From Methylobacterium sp. J-090 (GTDB lineage Bacteria; Pseudomonadota; Alphaproteobacteria; Rhizobiales; Beijerinckiaceae): a DNA stretch of 64,000 nucleotides. This document shows, piece after piece, positions 46,763-56,435 of the stretch (its first letter is position 1; each line of letters starts with the position of its first letter). Below the pieces are notes generated by a model. The model ran no database searches. It was not told the origin of the DNA and saw only the letters and a list, made by a program, of their open reading frames with translations. The translations under genes and the position numbers were made by a program. The stretch covers positions 22,321 through 86,320 of the forward strand of contig NZ_JAKSXV010000020.1 in the NCBI RefSeq assembly GCF_022829345.1, given 5' to 3'.

Positions 46763-48244
46763 TCATGCCCACCACGCGGCCGGCAGCTTCGTGCGCCCGG
46801 CGGCGGTCTCGATCACCTGGGCTGCGGCGAACAGGGTCTCCTCGTCGAAAGGCCGGCCGATGAGCTGGAGGCCGAGGGGCAGTCCCTGCGCATCGAGTCC
46901 CGCCGGCACCGAAAGGCCGGGCAGGCCCGCCATGTTCACCGTGATGGTGAACACGTCCTGCAGGTACATCTCGACGGGGTCGCCCGAGCCCTTCTCGCCC
47001 AGACCGAAGGCGGCGGACGGCGTGGCGGGGGTGAGGATCGCGTCGATACCCGACGCGTAGGCTTCTTCGAAATCGCGCTTGATCAGGGTGCGGATCTTCT
47101 GGGCGCGGACGTAATAGGCGTCGTAATAGCCCGCCGAGAGCACGTAGGTGCCGATCATGATCCGGCGCTTCACCTCGCGGCCGAAGCCCGCCGCGCGGGT
47201 GTTCTCGTACATCCCGGCAATGTCCTTGCCGGGGACGCGCAGGCCGTAGCGCACGCCGTCGTAGCGGGCCAGATTCGAGGAGGCCTCGGCAGGCGCCACG
47301 ATGTAGTAGGCCGGCAGGGCGTACTGGGTATGCGGCAGGGAGATCTCGCGAACCGTGGCGCCCGCGTCCTTCAGCATCGCCGCGCCCTTGTCCCAGAGCG
47401 CCTGGATTTCGGCGGACATGCCCTCCACCCGGTACTCCTTCGGAATGCCGATGGTGAGGCCCTTCACGCCCCGCGCCACCGCTGCCTCGAAGTCCGGCAC
47501 GGGGAGGTCGGCGCAGGTGGTGTCGCGGGCGTCCTGACCGGCCATCGAGCCGAGCAGGATGGCGCAGTCGCGCACCGTGCGGGCGATGGGGCCGGCCTGA
47601 TCGAGCGACGAGGCGTAGGCCACGGTGCCCCAGCGCGAGCAGCGCCCGTAGGTCGGCTTGATGCCGACCGTGCCGGTAAAGGCGGCGGGCTGGCGGATGG
47701 AGCCGCCGGTGTCCGTGGCGGTGGCGCCGAGGCACAGGTGCGCGGCGACCGCCGCGGCGGACCCGCCCGACGAGCCGCCCGGCACGAGCTTCGTGTCCGA
47801 ACCGTTCCGGCGCCAGGGCGAGACCGCGTCGCCGTAGGCGGAGGTCTCGTTGGACGAGCCCATGGCGAACTCGTCGAGGTTGAGCTTGCCCAGCATCACG
47901 GCGCCGTCGCGCCAGAGGTTGTGGGTCACGGCCGATTCGTAATGCGGCTGGAAGCCTTCGAGGATCTTCGAGCCGGCGGTGGTGGTCACCCCGTGGGTGC
48001 AGAACAGGTCCTTGATCCCGAGGGGAATGCCCTCCAGGGGGCGGGCCTCGCCGGCGGCGATCTTGGTGTCGGCCACCTCCGCCATGGCGAGCGCGCGCTC
48101 GGGCGTCTCCAGGATGTAGGCGTTGAGGCCGCGCGCCTTCTCCATGGCGGCAAGGTGCGCCCGGGCGAGATCGGTGGCGGAGAAGTCCTTGGCCTTCAGC
48201 CCGTCGCGAGCGTCCGCCAGGGTGAGTTCGTTCAGGGTGGTCAT
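46763..48244 (-). CDS. gatA: Asp/Glu-tRNA amidotransferase subunit A
   Basis: 493-aa amidase-signature enzyme that releases ammonia from glutamine for transamidation. The catalytic triad is visible as Lys in [13 protein letters not shown], cis-Ser in [14 protein letters not shown] and the nucleophile Ser in [23 protein letters not shown] and [13 protein letters not shown] are also standard. With GatB and GatC it makes Gln-tRNA and/or Asn-tRNA. gatC lies 98 bp upstream on the same strand. Confidence 0.97.
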   Translation of the reverse strand: MTTLNELTLADARDGLKAKDFSATDLARAHLAAMEKARGLNAYILETPERALAMAEVADTKIAAGEARPLEGIPLGIKDLFCTHGVTTTAGSKILEGFQPHYESAVTHNLWRDGAVMLGKLNLDEFAMGSSNETSAYGDAVSPWRRNGSDTKLVPGGSSGGSAAAVAAHLCLGATATDTGGSIRQPAAFTGTVGIKPTYGRCSRWGTVAYASSLDQAGPIARTVRDCAILLGSMAGQDARDTTCADLPVPDFEAAVARGVKGLTIGIPKEYRVEGMSAEIQALWDKGAAMLKDAGATVREISLPHTQYALPAYYIVAPAEASSNLARYDGVRYGLRVPGKDIAGMYENTRAAGFGREVKRRIMIGTYVLSAGYYDAYYVRAQKIRTLIKRDFEEAYASGIDAILTPATPSAAFGLGEKGSGDPVEMYLQDVFTITVNMAGLPGLSVPAGLDAQGLPLGLQLIGRPFDEETLFAAAQVIETAAGRTKLPAAWWA

Positions 48245-48342
48245 GGGCGTTCAGTCCTCGGTGCCCGGGAATCCCGTCGCCGTCACCGGCGCCGAACGAT
48301 CCGGCAAGTCTGCGATTGCAAAAGGGGTCGGCGCGACCCGCG

Positions 48343-48630
48343 CTACTCGACCACCTTCGGAACCAGAAAGTAATTGTCCTCGGTCTCGGGGGCGTTGAAG
48401 ACGATGTCGGCCGCGTGACCCCCGTCGGTCACCGTATCGGTGCGCTTCTTCATCGCCATGGGGGTCACGGACGTCATCGGCTCGACGCCGGTGACATCAA
48501 CGGCGCCGAGCTGCTCGACGAAGGCCAGGATCGCGTTGAGTTCGCCCTGGAGCGGCGCGACCTCGTCCTCGCTCACCGCGATGCGCGCCAGATGCGCGAT
48601 GCGCCTCACCGTCGTTGCGTCGACCGACAT
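48343..48630 (-). CDS. gatC: Asp/Glu-tRNA amidotransferase subunit C
   Basis: 95 aa, the usual size. It starts [23 protein letters not shown] and ends in [16 protein letters not shown], both hallmarks of GatC, the small subunit that wraps around GatA and stabilises the complex. It is the first gene of the gatC-gatA-(membrane protein)-gatB run. Confidence 0.95.
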   Translation of the reverse strand: MSVDATTVRRIAHLARIAVSEDEVAPLQGELNAILAFVEQLGAVDVTGVEPMTSVTPMAMKKRTDTVTDGGHAADIVFNAPETEDNYFLVPKVVE

Positions 48631-48771
48631 GCTGCCTTGAGCCCCCAGGAGGATGCGTCAGGCCCCGATGGGGCCGCGACGAAGGATGGCCGGGCTATAG
48701 CACCCGCCTTCGCGCGCTCGCAACGCCGGGGGTTCTGCGGGGGGCTTTCGGGAGTCTCGGGTGACGGTCGC

Positions 48772-48981
48772 TCAGGTAATGACGTGTCCGGAGCGGTCGG
48801 GAACCTCGACGGTGATCCCGGGGCGATAGGGGTTGCGCTCGGCCTGCTGGAAGCCGATGGCGACGAGCTCGACGGCCAGGAGCAACATCAGCTTGTGCCG
48901 GAACGGCATCGCAAGCCGGCCGCCGGTCCTGGCGAGGCGGCCGCCCGCCATGGCGGGAGGGATCGTTCGGAATCGATTCAT
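48772..48981 (-). CDS. Small protein with one hydrophobic segment
   Basis: 69 aa from the ATG at 48981, or 75 aa from one at 48999. A basic N-terminus (RTGGRLAMPFRHK) precedes a hydrophobic segment LMLLLAVELVAIGFQQAERN, then a short polar tail ending DRSGHVIT. It could be a small inner-membrane protein. No family was recognised and the evidence for expression is only the reading frame and reasonable codon use. Confidence 0.45.
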   Translation of the reverse strand: MNRFRTIPPAMAGGRLARTGGRLAMPFRHKLMLLLAVELVAIGFQQAERNPYRPGITVEVPDRSGHVIT

Positions 48982-49089
48982 ACGCGGCACCCACGGCATT
49001 AACGCATCGTTAACGATGCTATGAACGAGGCGATCCCGGCAAGGCCAGGGTTACGTATTCTTAACCTTAACGCGGGCGGAGACGAGGAC

Positions 49090-49629
49090 ATGTGGGAAAC
49101 GGTGTTCGCGCACGGCGTGGCCGGACCGGTCTCGGGGGAGGCGGATCTCGCACGCGCCGAGGCCGAGCTGGGCTTTCCCCTGCCCGCCTCCTACCGGGAC
49201 TTCTGCCGACGCTGGGGGGCCGGCCTCGCCGCCGGACATCTCCGCATCCTGACGCCCGGTCCCGATCCGGAAACCGATCTCGTCGCCGGCTCGGAACTCA
49301 TGGCCCGCAGCATCGGCGCGGTCCTGGTCGACCGGCCGGATCACGGCTTCGAGGTGGAGGGCGACGACCCGTCCGTGGTGGAGCGGGCCTGCTTCTTCGG
49401 CCGCTCGGAGGCCGGCGAGTTCCTGTTCTGGGACGTCGTCCCGGACCGGTCCGAATACGAGATCTGGGTGATGGGCGCCGACCTCGAATCCGTCCGCTTC
49501 GGCGGGGCCGATCTCGGCGATCTCCTGCGGCGGATGCAGAGCCCGGCCGTGCGCGGCATCCTCGGGATGGCTGCGGCCCCCCTGCCCTCGACCTTCGCGG
49601 GCGACGATCCGGCCCCCGCCACGCATTGA
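49090..49629 (+). CDS. SMI1/KNR4 (SUKH)-type protein
   Basis: 179 aa from the ATG at 49090, preceded by GCGGAGACGAGGAC; an ATG at 49021 would add 23 less typical residues. The core ADLARAEAELGFPLPASYRDFCRRWGAG matches the SMI1/KNR4/SUKH opening, and FLFWDVVPDRSEYEIWVM continues the fold. Many SUKH proteins are immunity proteins against secreted nuclease toxins, others are general regulatory proteins. No toxin gene is adjacent here, so it may be an orphan immunity gene. Confidence 0.78.
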   Translation: MWETVFAHGVAGPVSGEADLARAEAELGFPLPASYRDFCRRWGAGLAAGHLRILTPGPDPETDLVAGSELMARSIGAVLVDRPDHGFEVEGDDPSVVERACFFGRSEAGEFLFWDVVPDRSEYEIWVMGADLESVRFGGADLGDLLRRMQSPAVRGILGMAAAPLPSTFAGDDPAPATH

Positions 49630-49646
49630 GCCGCCCCGCGGCACTC

Positions 49647-49700
49647 GGAGGGTCTGCGACGCCCGGAGGGTCTGCGACGCCTGGAGGGTCTGCGACGCCC
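49647..49700. repeat. 18-bp tandem repeat, three copies
   Basis: Unit GGAGGGTCTGCGACGCCC at 49647-49664, 49665-49682 (last bases CCT) and 49683-49700. It lies between the SUKH-type gene and ruvX. The copies are nearly exact, so the repeat is probably recent and length-variable between strains. Confidence 0.85.
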
Positions 49701-49759
49701 GGATTGCCACTCGGCCACGGATCGATCAGGACCAAGCGGATCACCGGAGAACGACAGAT

Positions 49760-50251
49760 ATGACCGAGGCCGAGATCCGCGCCTTCGCGGAGGCGTCGCG
49801 GGGCGGGCGCCGACTCATCGGCATCGATCTGGGCACCAAGACCATCGGGCTCGCCCTGTCGGATGTCGGTCGCCAGATCGCCTCGCCCCTCGAGACCATC
49901 CGCCGGGTGAAGTTCACCCCCGATGTCGCCCGCCTGCGCCAGCTCTGCGAGACCCACGGGGTCGGCGGCCTCGTCATGGGCCTGCCCCTCAACATGGACG
50001 GCAGCGAGGGCCCGCGGGTGCAATCCACCCGCTCCTTCGTGCGCAATCTCAAGCCGCTCCTCGACCTGCCGGTGCTGTTCTGCGACGAGCGCCTGTCCAC
50101 TGCCGCCGTCACCCGCGCCCTCATCGCCGCCGATGCCTCGCGGGCCAAGCGCGGCGATGTCGTCGATATGCTGGCGGCGGCCTACATCCTCCAGGGCTGC
50201 CTGGATCAGATGCGGGGTGTCCTGGAGGAGGAAGCGGCGGAGGACGCGTGA
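49760..50251 (+). CDS. ruvX: Holliday junction resolvase-like protein RuvX (YqgF)
   Basis: 163-aa RNase H-fold nuclease implicated in Holliday junction resolution and/or 16S rRNA 5' processing. The first Asp is in RRLIGIDLGTKTIGLALSDV, followed by VGGLVMGLPLNMDGSEGPR, the acidic LPVLFCDERLSTAAV and the closing KRGDVVDMLAAAYILQ, covering the family catalytic residues. It stands between the 18-bp repeat and small minus-strand genes. Confidence 0.93.
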   Translation: MTEAEIRAFAEASRGGRRLIGIDLGTKTIGLALSDVGRQIASPLETIRRVKFTPDVARLRQLCETHGVGGLVMGLPLNMDGSEGPRVQSTRSFVRNLKPLLDLPVLFCDERLSTAAVTRALIAADASRAKRGDVVDMLAAAYILQGCLDQMRGVLEEEAAEDA

Positions 50252-50351
50252 GGATGGCGACGCGTGAGTTTCGCGCCCGCACGCGAAAGCGGCGGAGCCT
50301 TCGCCCCGCCGCCCATCTTCGGAATTCCATGTCGTCGATTGGACCGCGTCG

Positions 50352-50450
50352 TTACAGGCTGAGCATCGCCTGGGATGCGCCGACGATGGTGAAGACCAGG
50401 CCGCCCGCGAAGGCGCCGATCATCGCGTAGGAAAAGCCCTTCAGGACCAT
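50352..50450 (-). CDS. Tiny single-span membrane protein, 32 aa
   Basis: The frame from ATG 50450 to TAA 50352 encodes MVLKGFSYAMIGAFAGG followed by LVFTIVGASQAMLSL, an almost wholly hydrophobic helix. GAGG lies 12 nt upstream of the ATG. It begins 24 nt after the end of the 86-aa exported-protein gene on the same strand, so the two may be one transcript. It is a candidate small protein only, with no family known. Confidence 0.45.
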   Translation of the reverse strand: MVLKGFSYAMIGAFAGGLVFTIVGASQAMLSL

Positions 50451-50473
50451 CGGTGTTGCCTCGACTGTCCGGA

Positions 50474-50734
50474 TCAGCAACGGTTGCCGCCAGAGGTCTG
50501 GCCGTACTGCATCACGGGGAAGTTCTGCTGGTTGGCGTTGCCTTCGGCGGCCGAACTCATGGGGCACCCGCCATAGACCGGCACGCGGGACGGAGCGTAG
50601 ACCGATCCCGTCGTCTCGACGTCGTAGGGGGTGAACGCGGTGTAACGCGCGGTGTTTTCGAATGCCATGGCAGACGAGATCGGAGCAACGCCGAGCACGA
50701 GAGCAGTGGCGATGGCGGCGATACGGGTCTTCAT
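50474..50734 (-). CDS. Small exported protein of unknown function, 86 aa
   Basis: MKTRIAAIATALVLGVAPISSAMAFEN is a clear Sec signal peptide with cleavage after AMA. The mature 62 residues are Tyr/Pro/Asn-rich (YTAFTPYDVETTGSVYAP) and hold two cysteines (GGCPMSS and the final NRC). No family recognised. It is divergent from the papain-like peptidase gene over about 213 bp, which places three small or secreted products in one neighbourhood. Confidence 0.72.
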   Translation of the reverse strand: MKTRIAAIATALVLGVAPISSAMAFENTARYTAFTPYDVETTGSVYAPSRVPVYGGCPMSSAAEGNANQQNFPVMQYGQTSGGNRC

Positions 50735-50947
50735 TTGGATGATTAAGTTCCCTTGCAGGTCGAACCGACAATCCGGCTCGTTTCTTTCTGACTGGTCTCA
50801 AGATAGGAAGCCGAGGCCCGGCATGACGTGTCGAACCGCACGCAACCATCCGAACCGGATGATCCGTGCTTCGCAGGCTTTTGCAGAGATCCGGATTTCC
50901 CTGTGCGGACCGATGCTTTAGCGGACAATCTGAAGGATGGGCCGAGC

Positions 50948-52123
50948 ATGAGCGAGCGGGGGATCGACCGGGCGGCGACCGGGCGACGCGTCCACGCGGC
51001 GTGTGGCGCGCTGCTCCTGCTTCTCACGGCGGGATCGGCCGCACCGGCGCAGGGCGTCGATCCGCGCATCCTGCCCGCCAAGCCGCGTTACGTGCGCAAC
51101 GCGGCTTGCGCCCCGGCGCTGATCGCCATGCCGCCCGGCACCCACCGGCTTCCGGGCGGCACCCTGATCTCGCCCAAACCCGCCGAGATTCCCGTCGGGC
51201 AGGGCGACAGCGCCATCTGCTTTGCCTATGCCACCGCCGACATGATCTCCCAGCGCGTCGGCCGGGCCGTGTCGCCGCTGGATGTCGCGAGCAAGTTCTA
51301 CTTCGCCGATCCGGCCCGGCTCGAATCCCTGACCGATCCGGCCCTGCGCGCACATCTGAAGGCCCATCCGGCCTACCGGGCCGACATCGCCTGGGGCCGG
51401 AACGCCGCCGACATCAATCCCATCGGCAACCCGGGCCTGCAGCCCTATTTCGACAAGATCGAGGGCGGCGAGGAGGATGCCGCCGCCCTGCTCTACAACC
51501 TCGGCGGCCTCTGCGAGGAGCGCGATCTGCCCTCGCACGAGGGCTACGCGCATTTCGCCCCCACCTACGCGGCCCTGCGCTACAGCGCTTACCTCCGCGC
51601 GCCGAACCAGTGCCCGCGCCGCGTCGGCGCGACGGTGGGCAAACTCCGCTCTCAGCGGGCGGACGCCTTCAACGATGCGTGGCTGCGGCGGGTCGAGACC
51701 CTGTGCCGCCGGGTGCCCCTGCCCGTGCCCCTGTTGCCGGTCTCGACGCGGGTCGCCGCCAACCAGCTCGACTTCATGGCGATGCTGGAGGCGGGCCGGC
51801 CGCCGTCGCGCCGTGACATCACCCGCATGCTGGCCCGGGTCGACTACGCCCTCGACCATGGCCGCGCGCCGACCATCGGCTACAGCTGGTACATCCTGCA
51901 GGACCGCGACCCGAAGGACCCGGATCTCGCCGCCGACCATTCCAGCGCCGTCATCGGCCGGCGCAAGGCGGCGGGCGCGTGCCAGTACCTCGTCCAGGAC
52001 AACACCGGCGAGTATTGCGCCCGGATGCGGGCGGGCATCCGGGAACGCTGCGACAACGGCCGGGTCTGGCTGCGGGAGGACGAACTGCGGCGCACCCTCT
52101 ACAGCGTCATTTATCTGCGATGA
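50948..52123 (+). CDS. Secreted papain-like (C1-type) cysteine peptidase
   Basis: 391 aa from 50948. A signal peptide covers residues 1-36 (HAACGALLLLLTAGSAAPAQG). A papain-type active site can be read: Gln85 and Cys91 in GQGDSAICFAYA (oxyanion Gln, nucleophile in C-F-A-Y context), His331 in DHSSAVIG and Asn352 in VQDNTGEYC. Order and local sequence match the papain QGxCGSCWAFS, DHAV and NSWG elements. Cysteines elsewhere may form disulfides. Several in-frame Met codons lie upstream (open from 50828), but only 50948 puts the signal peptide at the N-terminus. The enzyme class is a motif-level inference; an inhibitory propeptide is not evident. Confidence 0.75.
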   Translation: MSERGIDRAATGRRVHAACGALLLLLTAGSAAPAQGVDPRILPAKPRYVRNAACAPALIAMPPGTHRLPGGTLISPKPAEIPVGQGDSAICFAYATADMISQRVGRAVSPLDVASKFYFADPARLESLTDPALRAHLKAHPAYRADIAWGRNAADINPIGNPGLQPYFDKIEGGEEDAAALLYNLGGLCEERDLPSHEGYAHFAPTYAALRYSAYLRAPNQCPRRVGATVGKLRSQRADAFNDAWLRRVETLCRRVPLPVPLLPVSTRVAANQLDFMAMLEAGRPPSRRDITRMLARVDYALDHGRAPTIGYSWYILQDRDPKDPDLAADHSSAVIGRRKAAGACQYLVQDNTGEYCARMRAGIRERCDNGRVWLREDELRRTLYSVIYLR

Positions 52124-52129
52124 AGGGCG

Positions 52130-53299
52130 TCATCCCACCAGCGACACCGCCCCACTCCCGTGCCGCTCGATGCGCCCGTCGAGCTCCAGTTCGAGCAGGG
52201 TCGTCTGGACCACGCGCACGCTGAGGCCCGCGGCGCGGGCGAGGTCGTCGGTGCCGATGGGCGTCGGGCTGAGCAGTCCGATGAGCCGGGCGCGGTCGTC
52301 CGTGGGCTCGGGCGGGTCGAAGGCTTCCGTCGGCATCGGCAGCACGATCCCGTCGACGTCGAGTTCGTCCCAGAAGATCGGCGCGTCGGCGAGATCGGGC
52401 CGGTCGCGGGCGAGGGGGTCGGCGCCGGTGGCGTCGCGCTCGACGAGGGGGGCCACCGCCTCGAGGACGTGGGCGGCCTCCGACACCAGGGTGGCGCCCT
52501 GGCGGATGAGGTCGTTGGTGCCCTCGGCGCGTGGATCGAGGGGCGAGCCCGGCACGGCGAAGACCTCCCTGCCCTGCTCCAGGGCGAAGCGCGCGGTGAT
52601 GAGGGAGCCCGAGCGCCGCGCCGCCTCGACCACGACGGTGCCCAGACTCAGGCCGGAGATGATGCGGTTGCGCCGGGGGAAATCGCGCCCGCGCGGCTCC
52701 CAGCCCATGGGCATCTCGGCGACCACGGCCCCGCCCGCCTCCAGGATCGCCTCGACGAGGGCGGCGTGGTTGGCCGGATAGATCCGGTCGTGACCGCCCG
52801 CCAGCACCGCCACGGTGCCGGAAATGACGGCGGCCTTGTGGGCGCGGGCGTCGATGCCGCGCGCCAGCCCCGAGATCACCACGAGGCCGGCCGTGCCGAG
52901 GTCGCGGGCGAGTCGCTCGGTGATGTTCAGGCCGGCGGCCGAGGCGTTGCGCGAGCCGACGATGGCCACCGCCGGCCGGTTCAGGATGGCCGGATCGCCC
53001 CGCACGGCCAGGAGCGGCGGAGCGGAATCCGCCGCCTGGAGCAGCTTCGGGTAGTTGTCCTCGCCGAGCGCCACGAGGCGGGCGCCGATTCGCGCCGCCG
53101 CCGCGAGTTCGGCCTCGGCCTGGCTCCGCGTCGGCGGAACGACGCGCCGGCCGGTGCGGCCGGTGATGTTCGGTAACGCCTCCAGGGCGGCGCCGGCCCC
53201 GCCGAAGCGGTTGATCAGGGTGCGGAAGGTGCGCGGGCCGATGCCCTCGGACCGGATGAGGCGGAGCCAGTCGAGGCGCTGGGCATCGTTGAGTTGCAT
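52130..53299 (-). CDS. dprA: DNA processing protein DprA
   Basis: 389 aa. It binds incoming single-stranded DNA and loads RecA during transformation. A SAM-like N-terminal region ([21 protein letters not shown]) is followed by the Rossmann-like DprA core: [79 protein letters not shown] and [24 protein letters not shown] winged-helix domain ends the chain ([20 protein letters not shown]). The start is MQLNDAQR at 53299. It lies 34 bp after plsY in the same direction. Confidence 0.95.
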   Translation of the reverse strand: MQLNDAQRLDWLRLIRSEGIGPRTFRTLINRFGGAGAALEALPNITGRTGRRVVPPTRSQAEAELAAAARIGARLVALGEDNYPKLLQAADSAPPLLAVRGDPAILNRPAVAIVGSRNASAAGLNITERLARDLGTAGLVVISGLARGIDARAHKAAVISGTVAVLAGGHDRIYPANHAALVEAILEAGGAVVAEMPMGWEPRGRDFPRRNRIISGLSLGTVVVEAARRSGSLITARFALEQGREVFAVPGSPLDPRAEGTNDLIRQGATLVSEAAHVLEAVAPLVERDATGADPLARDRPDLADAPIFWDELDVDGIVLPMPTEAFDPPEPTDDRARLIGLLSPTPIGTDDLARAAGLSVRVVQTTLLELELDGRIERHGSGAVSLVG

Positions 53300-53333
53300 C
53301 GCCCTTCCCCGTTGGCCAGGTCGGGCGACAGCC

Positions 53334-53942
53334 TCAGCCCTTCTGCCCGATGCGCCCCTCGGTGCCGGCGAGGAGCCGGCGGATGTTGGGCGCGTGCTTC
53401 CACCATAGCAGGGCCGCGAGCAGGAGGAAGAGCCATGCAACCCCCGGCTGTCCCAGGGCCCACAGGACGACGGGCGTCGCGGCCGAGGCGGCGAGCGCCG
53501 CGAGCGACGAGTAGCGCAGGCCGAAGGCGAGGCCGAGCCAGATCGCCGCGAAGGCGAGAAGCCCCACCGGGCTGAGGGCCAGAAGCACGCCCAGAAAGGT
53601 CGCGACCCCCTTGCCGCCCTTGAAACCGAGCCAGACCGGAAAGAGGTGGCCGAGGAAGGCCCCGAGCCCCGCCGCCAGGGCCGGCTCCAGGTTGAAGCGT
53701 AAGGCGATGAGCACGGCCACCGTGCCCTTGAGGGCGTCACCCAGGAGTGTCGCGGCGGCCAGCCCCTTCCGGCCCGTGCGCAGGACATTGGTGGCGCCGA
53801 TATTGCCCGACCCGATGGCGCGCACGTCGCCCAACCCAGCCATGCGGGTAAAGATCAGACCGAACGGGATCGAGCCGAGGGCGTAGCCCCCGGCCAACCC
53901 CGCCAACAGCATCGGCAGGGAAGCGGCCTCGGCGTAAGTCAC
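53334..53942 (-). CDS. plsY: Glycerol-3-phosphate acyltransferase PlsY
   Basis: 202-aa polytopic membrane enzyme that makes lysophosphatidic acid from acyl-phosphate and glycerol-3-phosphate. The three family motifs are present: [15 protein letters not shown] and [17 protein letters not shown] (motif 1 region), [19 protein letters not shown] (motif 2) and the C-terminal [15 protein letters not shown] (motif 3). The GTG start at 53942 overlaps the pyrC-like stop by 4 nt (GTGA), so translation is coupled. dprA follows. Confidence 0.95.
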   Translation of the reverse strand: MTYAEAASLPMLLAGLAGGYALGSIPFGLIFTRMAGLGDVRAIGSGNIGATNVLRTGRKGLAAATLLGDALKGTVAVLIALRFNLEPALAAGLGAFLGHLFPVWLGFKGGKGVATFLGVLLALSPVGLLAFAAIWLGLAFGLRYSSLAALAASAATPVVLWALGQPGVAWLFLLLAALLWWKHAPNIRRLLAGTEGRIGQKG

Positions 53943-55240
53943 GCGAAGCTCCGGTCGCGAAACACGACGCGCCCGCCGACGACGGTGAGCATGGCGGCAC
54001 CCTGCAGGCGCGCCTCGTCGAAGGGCGAGTTCTTGGAGCGCGACTTCAGGCTGCGCTTGTCGAGGATGTAGGGCACGTCCGGATCGATCAGCGCGAAGTC
54101 GGCGGGGGCGCCCACGGTGAGGCGCCCGGCCTCGCGCCCGAGAATCCTGGCCGGATGCGCCGTCAGCGCGGCGAGCAGGCGCGGCAGGGCGATGTCGCCC
54201 GTGTGGACGAGGCGCAGGGCGGCGCCGAGCAGGGTCTCGATGCCGAGCGCGCCGTCGGCGGCCTCGGCGAAGGGCAGGCGCTTGGTCTCGACATCCTGCG
54301 GGTTGTGGTCGGACACGATCACGTCGACCACGCCCTCGTTCAGGGCCGCCACCAGGGCAAGGCGGTCGGTCTCGTGACGCAAGGGGGGCGAGAGCCGGCA
54401 GAAGGTGCGGTAATGGCCGATATCGCCCTCGTTGAGGACGAGGTTGTTGATCGACGCCCCGCAGGTGACGGGCAGGCCGTCGTGCTTGGCCCGGCGCACG
54501 ATCTCGACGGAATCGGCGCACGAGATCATGGCGGCGTGGTAGCGGGCGCCCGTGAGGCGCACGAGGCGGAGGTCGCGCTCCAGCATCACCGTCTCGGCCT
54601 CGCGCGGGATGCCCACGAGCCCGAGCCGGGAGGCCATCTCGCCCTCGTTCATCACGCCTTCGCCGACGAGGTCGGGCTCCTCGACGTGCTGCATGATCAG
54701 CGCGTCGAAATCCCGGGCATAGGTGAGGGCCCGGCGCAGGACCTGAGCGTTGGTGACGGCCTTGAGCCCGTCGGTGAAGGCGACCGCACCGGCTTCCTGC
54801 AACAGGCCGAACTCGGTCATCTCGCGGCCCGCGAGGCCCTTGGTGATGGCAGCGGCCGGCAGGACGTTGACGCAGGCCGTGTCGCGGGCGCGGCGCAGGA
54901 CGAAATCGACGATGGGCGGCCCGTCGATGACCGGGTTGGTGTCGGGCATGCACACGAGGGTGGTGACGCCGCCGGCGGCGGCCGCCGCGCTGGCGGAGGC
55001 CAGGGTCTCGCGGTGCTCGGCGCCCGGCTCGCCGACGAAGGCGCGCATGTCGATGAGGCCGGGGCTCAACACATGCCCGGCGCAGTCGATGACCTCGACG
55101 CCCTCGGGGGCGGCCGGGGCGGCGCCCCAGACGACATCGGCGATGCGGCCGTCGCGCACGAGGACGTGGCCCGGCGACTGCCGACCGGTGGCCGGATCGC
55201 ACAGGGTGGCGTTGGTAAGGAGAAGAGGGGGATGGGACAT
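53939..55240 (-). CDS. pyrC: Dihydroorotase-like protein lacking the HxH metal ligands
   Basis: 433-aa amidohydrolase-fold protein immediately downstream of pyrB (5-nt gap). It aligns by eye with class I dihydroorotases, but the metal-binding DxHxH segment reads [13 protein letters not shown] (residues 62-73): both His are replaced (R66, F68) and the substrate Arg is Gly70. Later landmarks remain ([23 protein letters not shown]). Such degenerate PyrC homologues occur beside pyrB in some proteobacteria, where they act as structural partners of aspartate carbamoyltransferase while another gene supplies the active enzyme. Catalytic inactivity is therefore likely but untested. plsY follows, overlapping by 4 nt. 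Confidence 0.88.
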   Translation of the reverse strand: MSHPPLLLTNATLCDPATGRQSPGHVLVRDGRIADVVWGAAPAAPEGVEVIDCAGHVLSPGLIDMRAFVGEPGAEHRETLASASAAAAAGGVTTLVCMPDTNPVIDGPPIVDFVLRRARDTACVNVLPAAAITKGLAGREMTEFGLLQEAGAVAFTDGLKAVTNAQVLRRALTYARDFDALIMQHVEEPDLVGEGVMNEGEMASRLGLVGIPREAETVMLERDLRLVRLTGARYHAAMISCADSVEIVRRAKHDGLPVTCGASINNLVLNEGDIGHYRTFCRLSPPLRHETDRLALVAALNEGVVDVIVSDHNPQDVETKRLPFAEAADGALGIETLLGAALRLVHTGDIALPRLLAALTAHPARILGREAGRLTVGAPADFALIDPDVPYILDKRSLKSRSKNSPFDEARLQGAAMLTVVGGRVVFRDRSFA

Positions 55241-55245
55241 CGGAC

Positions 55246-56199
55246 TCACGCGTTCGGCAGGTGCGTCGCGAGAGCTTCGAGCACGGCCATCCGCACGGCC
55301 ACCCCCATCTCGACCTGCTCGCGGATGAGGGACTGCGCCCCGTCGGCGACCTCCGAGGAAATCTCGACGCCGCGGTTCATCGGCCCCGGATGCATCACCA
55401 GGGCGTCGGGGGCGGCGAGCGCCAGCTTGTCGCCGTCGAGGCCGAAATAGCGGAAGTATTCCTTCACGCTCGGCACGAAGGAACCGTTCATGCGCTCGCG
55501 CTGAAGGCGCAGCATCATGACGATGTCGGCGCCCGCCAGCCCTCGTCTCATGTCGGTGAACACGTCGACGCCGAAGCGGGCGAGGCCCGTCGGCAGCAGG
55601 GTCGAGGGACCGATCACCCGGACCCGGGCGCCGAGGGCCTGGAGCAGGATGATGTTGGACCGCGCCACGCGCGAATGTAGAACATCGCCGCAGATGGCCA
55701 CGGTCAGGCCCTCGATCCGACCCTTGTTGCGGCGGATGGTCAGGGCGTCGAGGAGCGCCTGGGTCGGGTGCTCGTGGGCGCCGTCGCCGGCATTGACCAC
55801 GGCGCAATCGACCTTGCGGGCCAGGAGATGCACGGCGCCCGCCGCGTGGTGGCGCACCACGATGATGTCGGGCCGCATGGCGTTGAGGGTGGCGGCCGTG
55901 TCGATGAGGGTCTCGCCCTTCTTCACCGAGGAGGAGGCGACCGACATGTTCATGACGTCGGCGCCCAGCCGCTTGCCGGCGAGCTCGAACGAGGCCTGCG
56001 TCCGGGTCGAGGGCTCGAAGAACAGGTTGATCTGCGTGCGGCCGCGCAGGGTGGTGCGCTTCTTCTCCACCTGCCGGGAAAGCGCCACGGCGGCATCGGC
56101 CCGCTCCAGCAGGGCCTCGATGTCGGGACGCGACAGGCCCTCGATGCCGAGGAGGTGGCGGTGGGGGAAGCCGGGCGGAGTCGGGGCGCTGGTCATCAC
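55246..56199 (-). CDS. pyrB: Aspartate carbamoyltransferase catalytic subunit
   Basis: Second step of pyrimidine synthesis, joining carbamoyl phosphate and aspartate. 317 aa. The carbamoyl-phosphate loop is [36 protein letters not shown] follows with the adjacent-subunit Ser/Lys, and [14 protein letters not shown] and [12 protein letters not shown] complete the active site. It starts 235 bp from topA, divergently, and is followed by the dihydroorotase-like gene, its likely complex partner. Confidence 0.96.
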   Translation of the reverse strand: MMTSAPTPPGFPHRHLLGIEGLSRPDIEALLERADAAVALSRQVEKKRTTLRGRTQINLFFEPSTRTQASFELAGKRLGADVMNMSVASSSVKKGETLIDTAATLNAMRPDIIVVRHHAAGAVHLLARKVDCAVVNAGDGAHEHPTQALLDALTIRRNKGRIEGLTVAICGDVLHSRVARSNIILLQALGARVRVIGPSTLLPTGLARFGVDVFTDMRRGLAGADIVMMLRLQRERMNGSFVPSVKEYFRYFGLDGDKLALAAPDALVMHPGPMNRGVEISSEVADGAQSLIREQVEMGVAVRMAVLEALATHLPNA

Positions 56200-56435
56200 G
56201 GGGCTCAGCGCTACAGCGGGTGCGCGGCGCCCGCAAGACGAAGGTCGAGCGGGGGACCCGGCGCAACCGGCAAAGTGTCCCCATTTGACATCGTCCGAGG
56301 GTTAACCCACTTCATGCCCCGCAAAAGGCCCCCTCCCCGCGAGGCGGCCCGCCTTGCCGCATCGGCGACGCGCCCTCGGGCGCTCAACCGCTCGTTGCGG
56401 AAAAGAGGCCCTCTCGAGAGGCTCGGAATCCCTCC

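Noticed and set aside
49647..49700. CRISPR-like array
   Set aside because: Three direct copies abut without spacers; units are 18 bp and not palindromic, and no cas genes are present.
53939..56284. A 781-codon frame suggesting a pyrB/pyrC fusion
   Set aside because: The upstream portion is pyrB read in the wrong frame; pyrB and the pyrC-like gene have their own stops, starts and a 5-nt gap.
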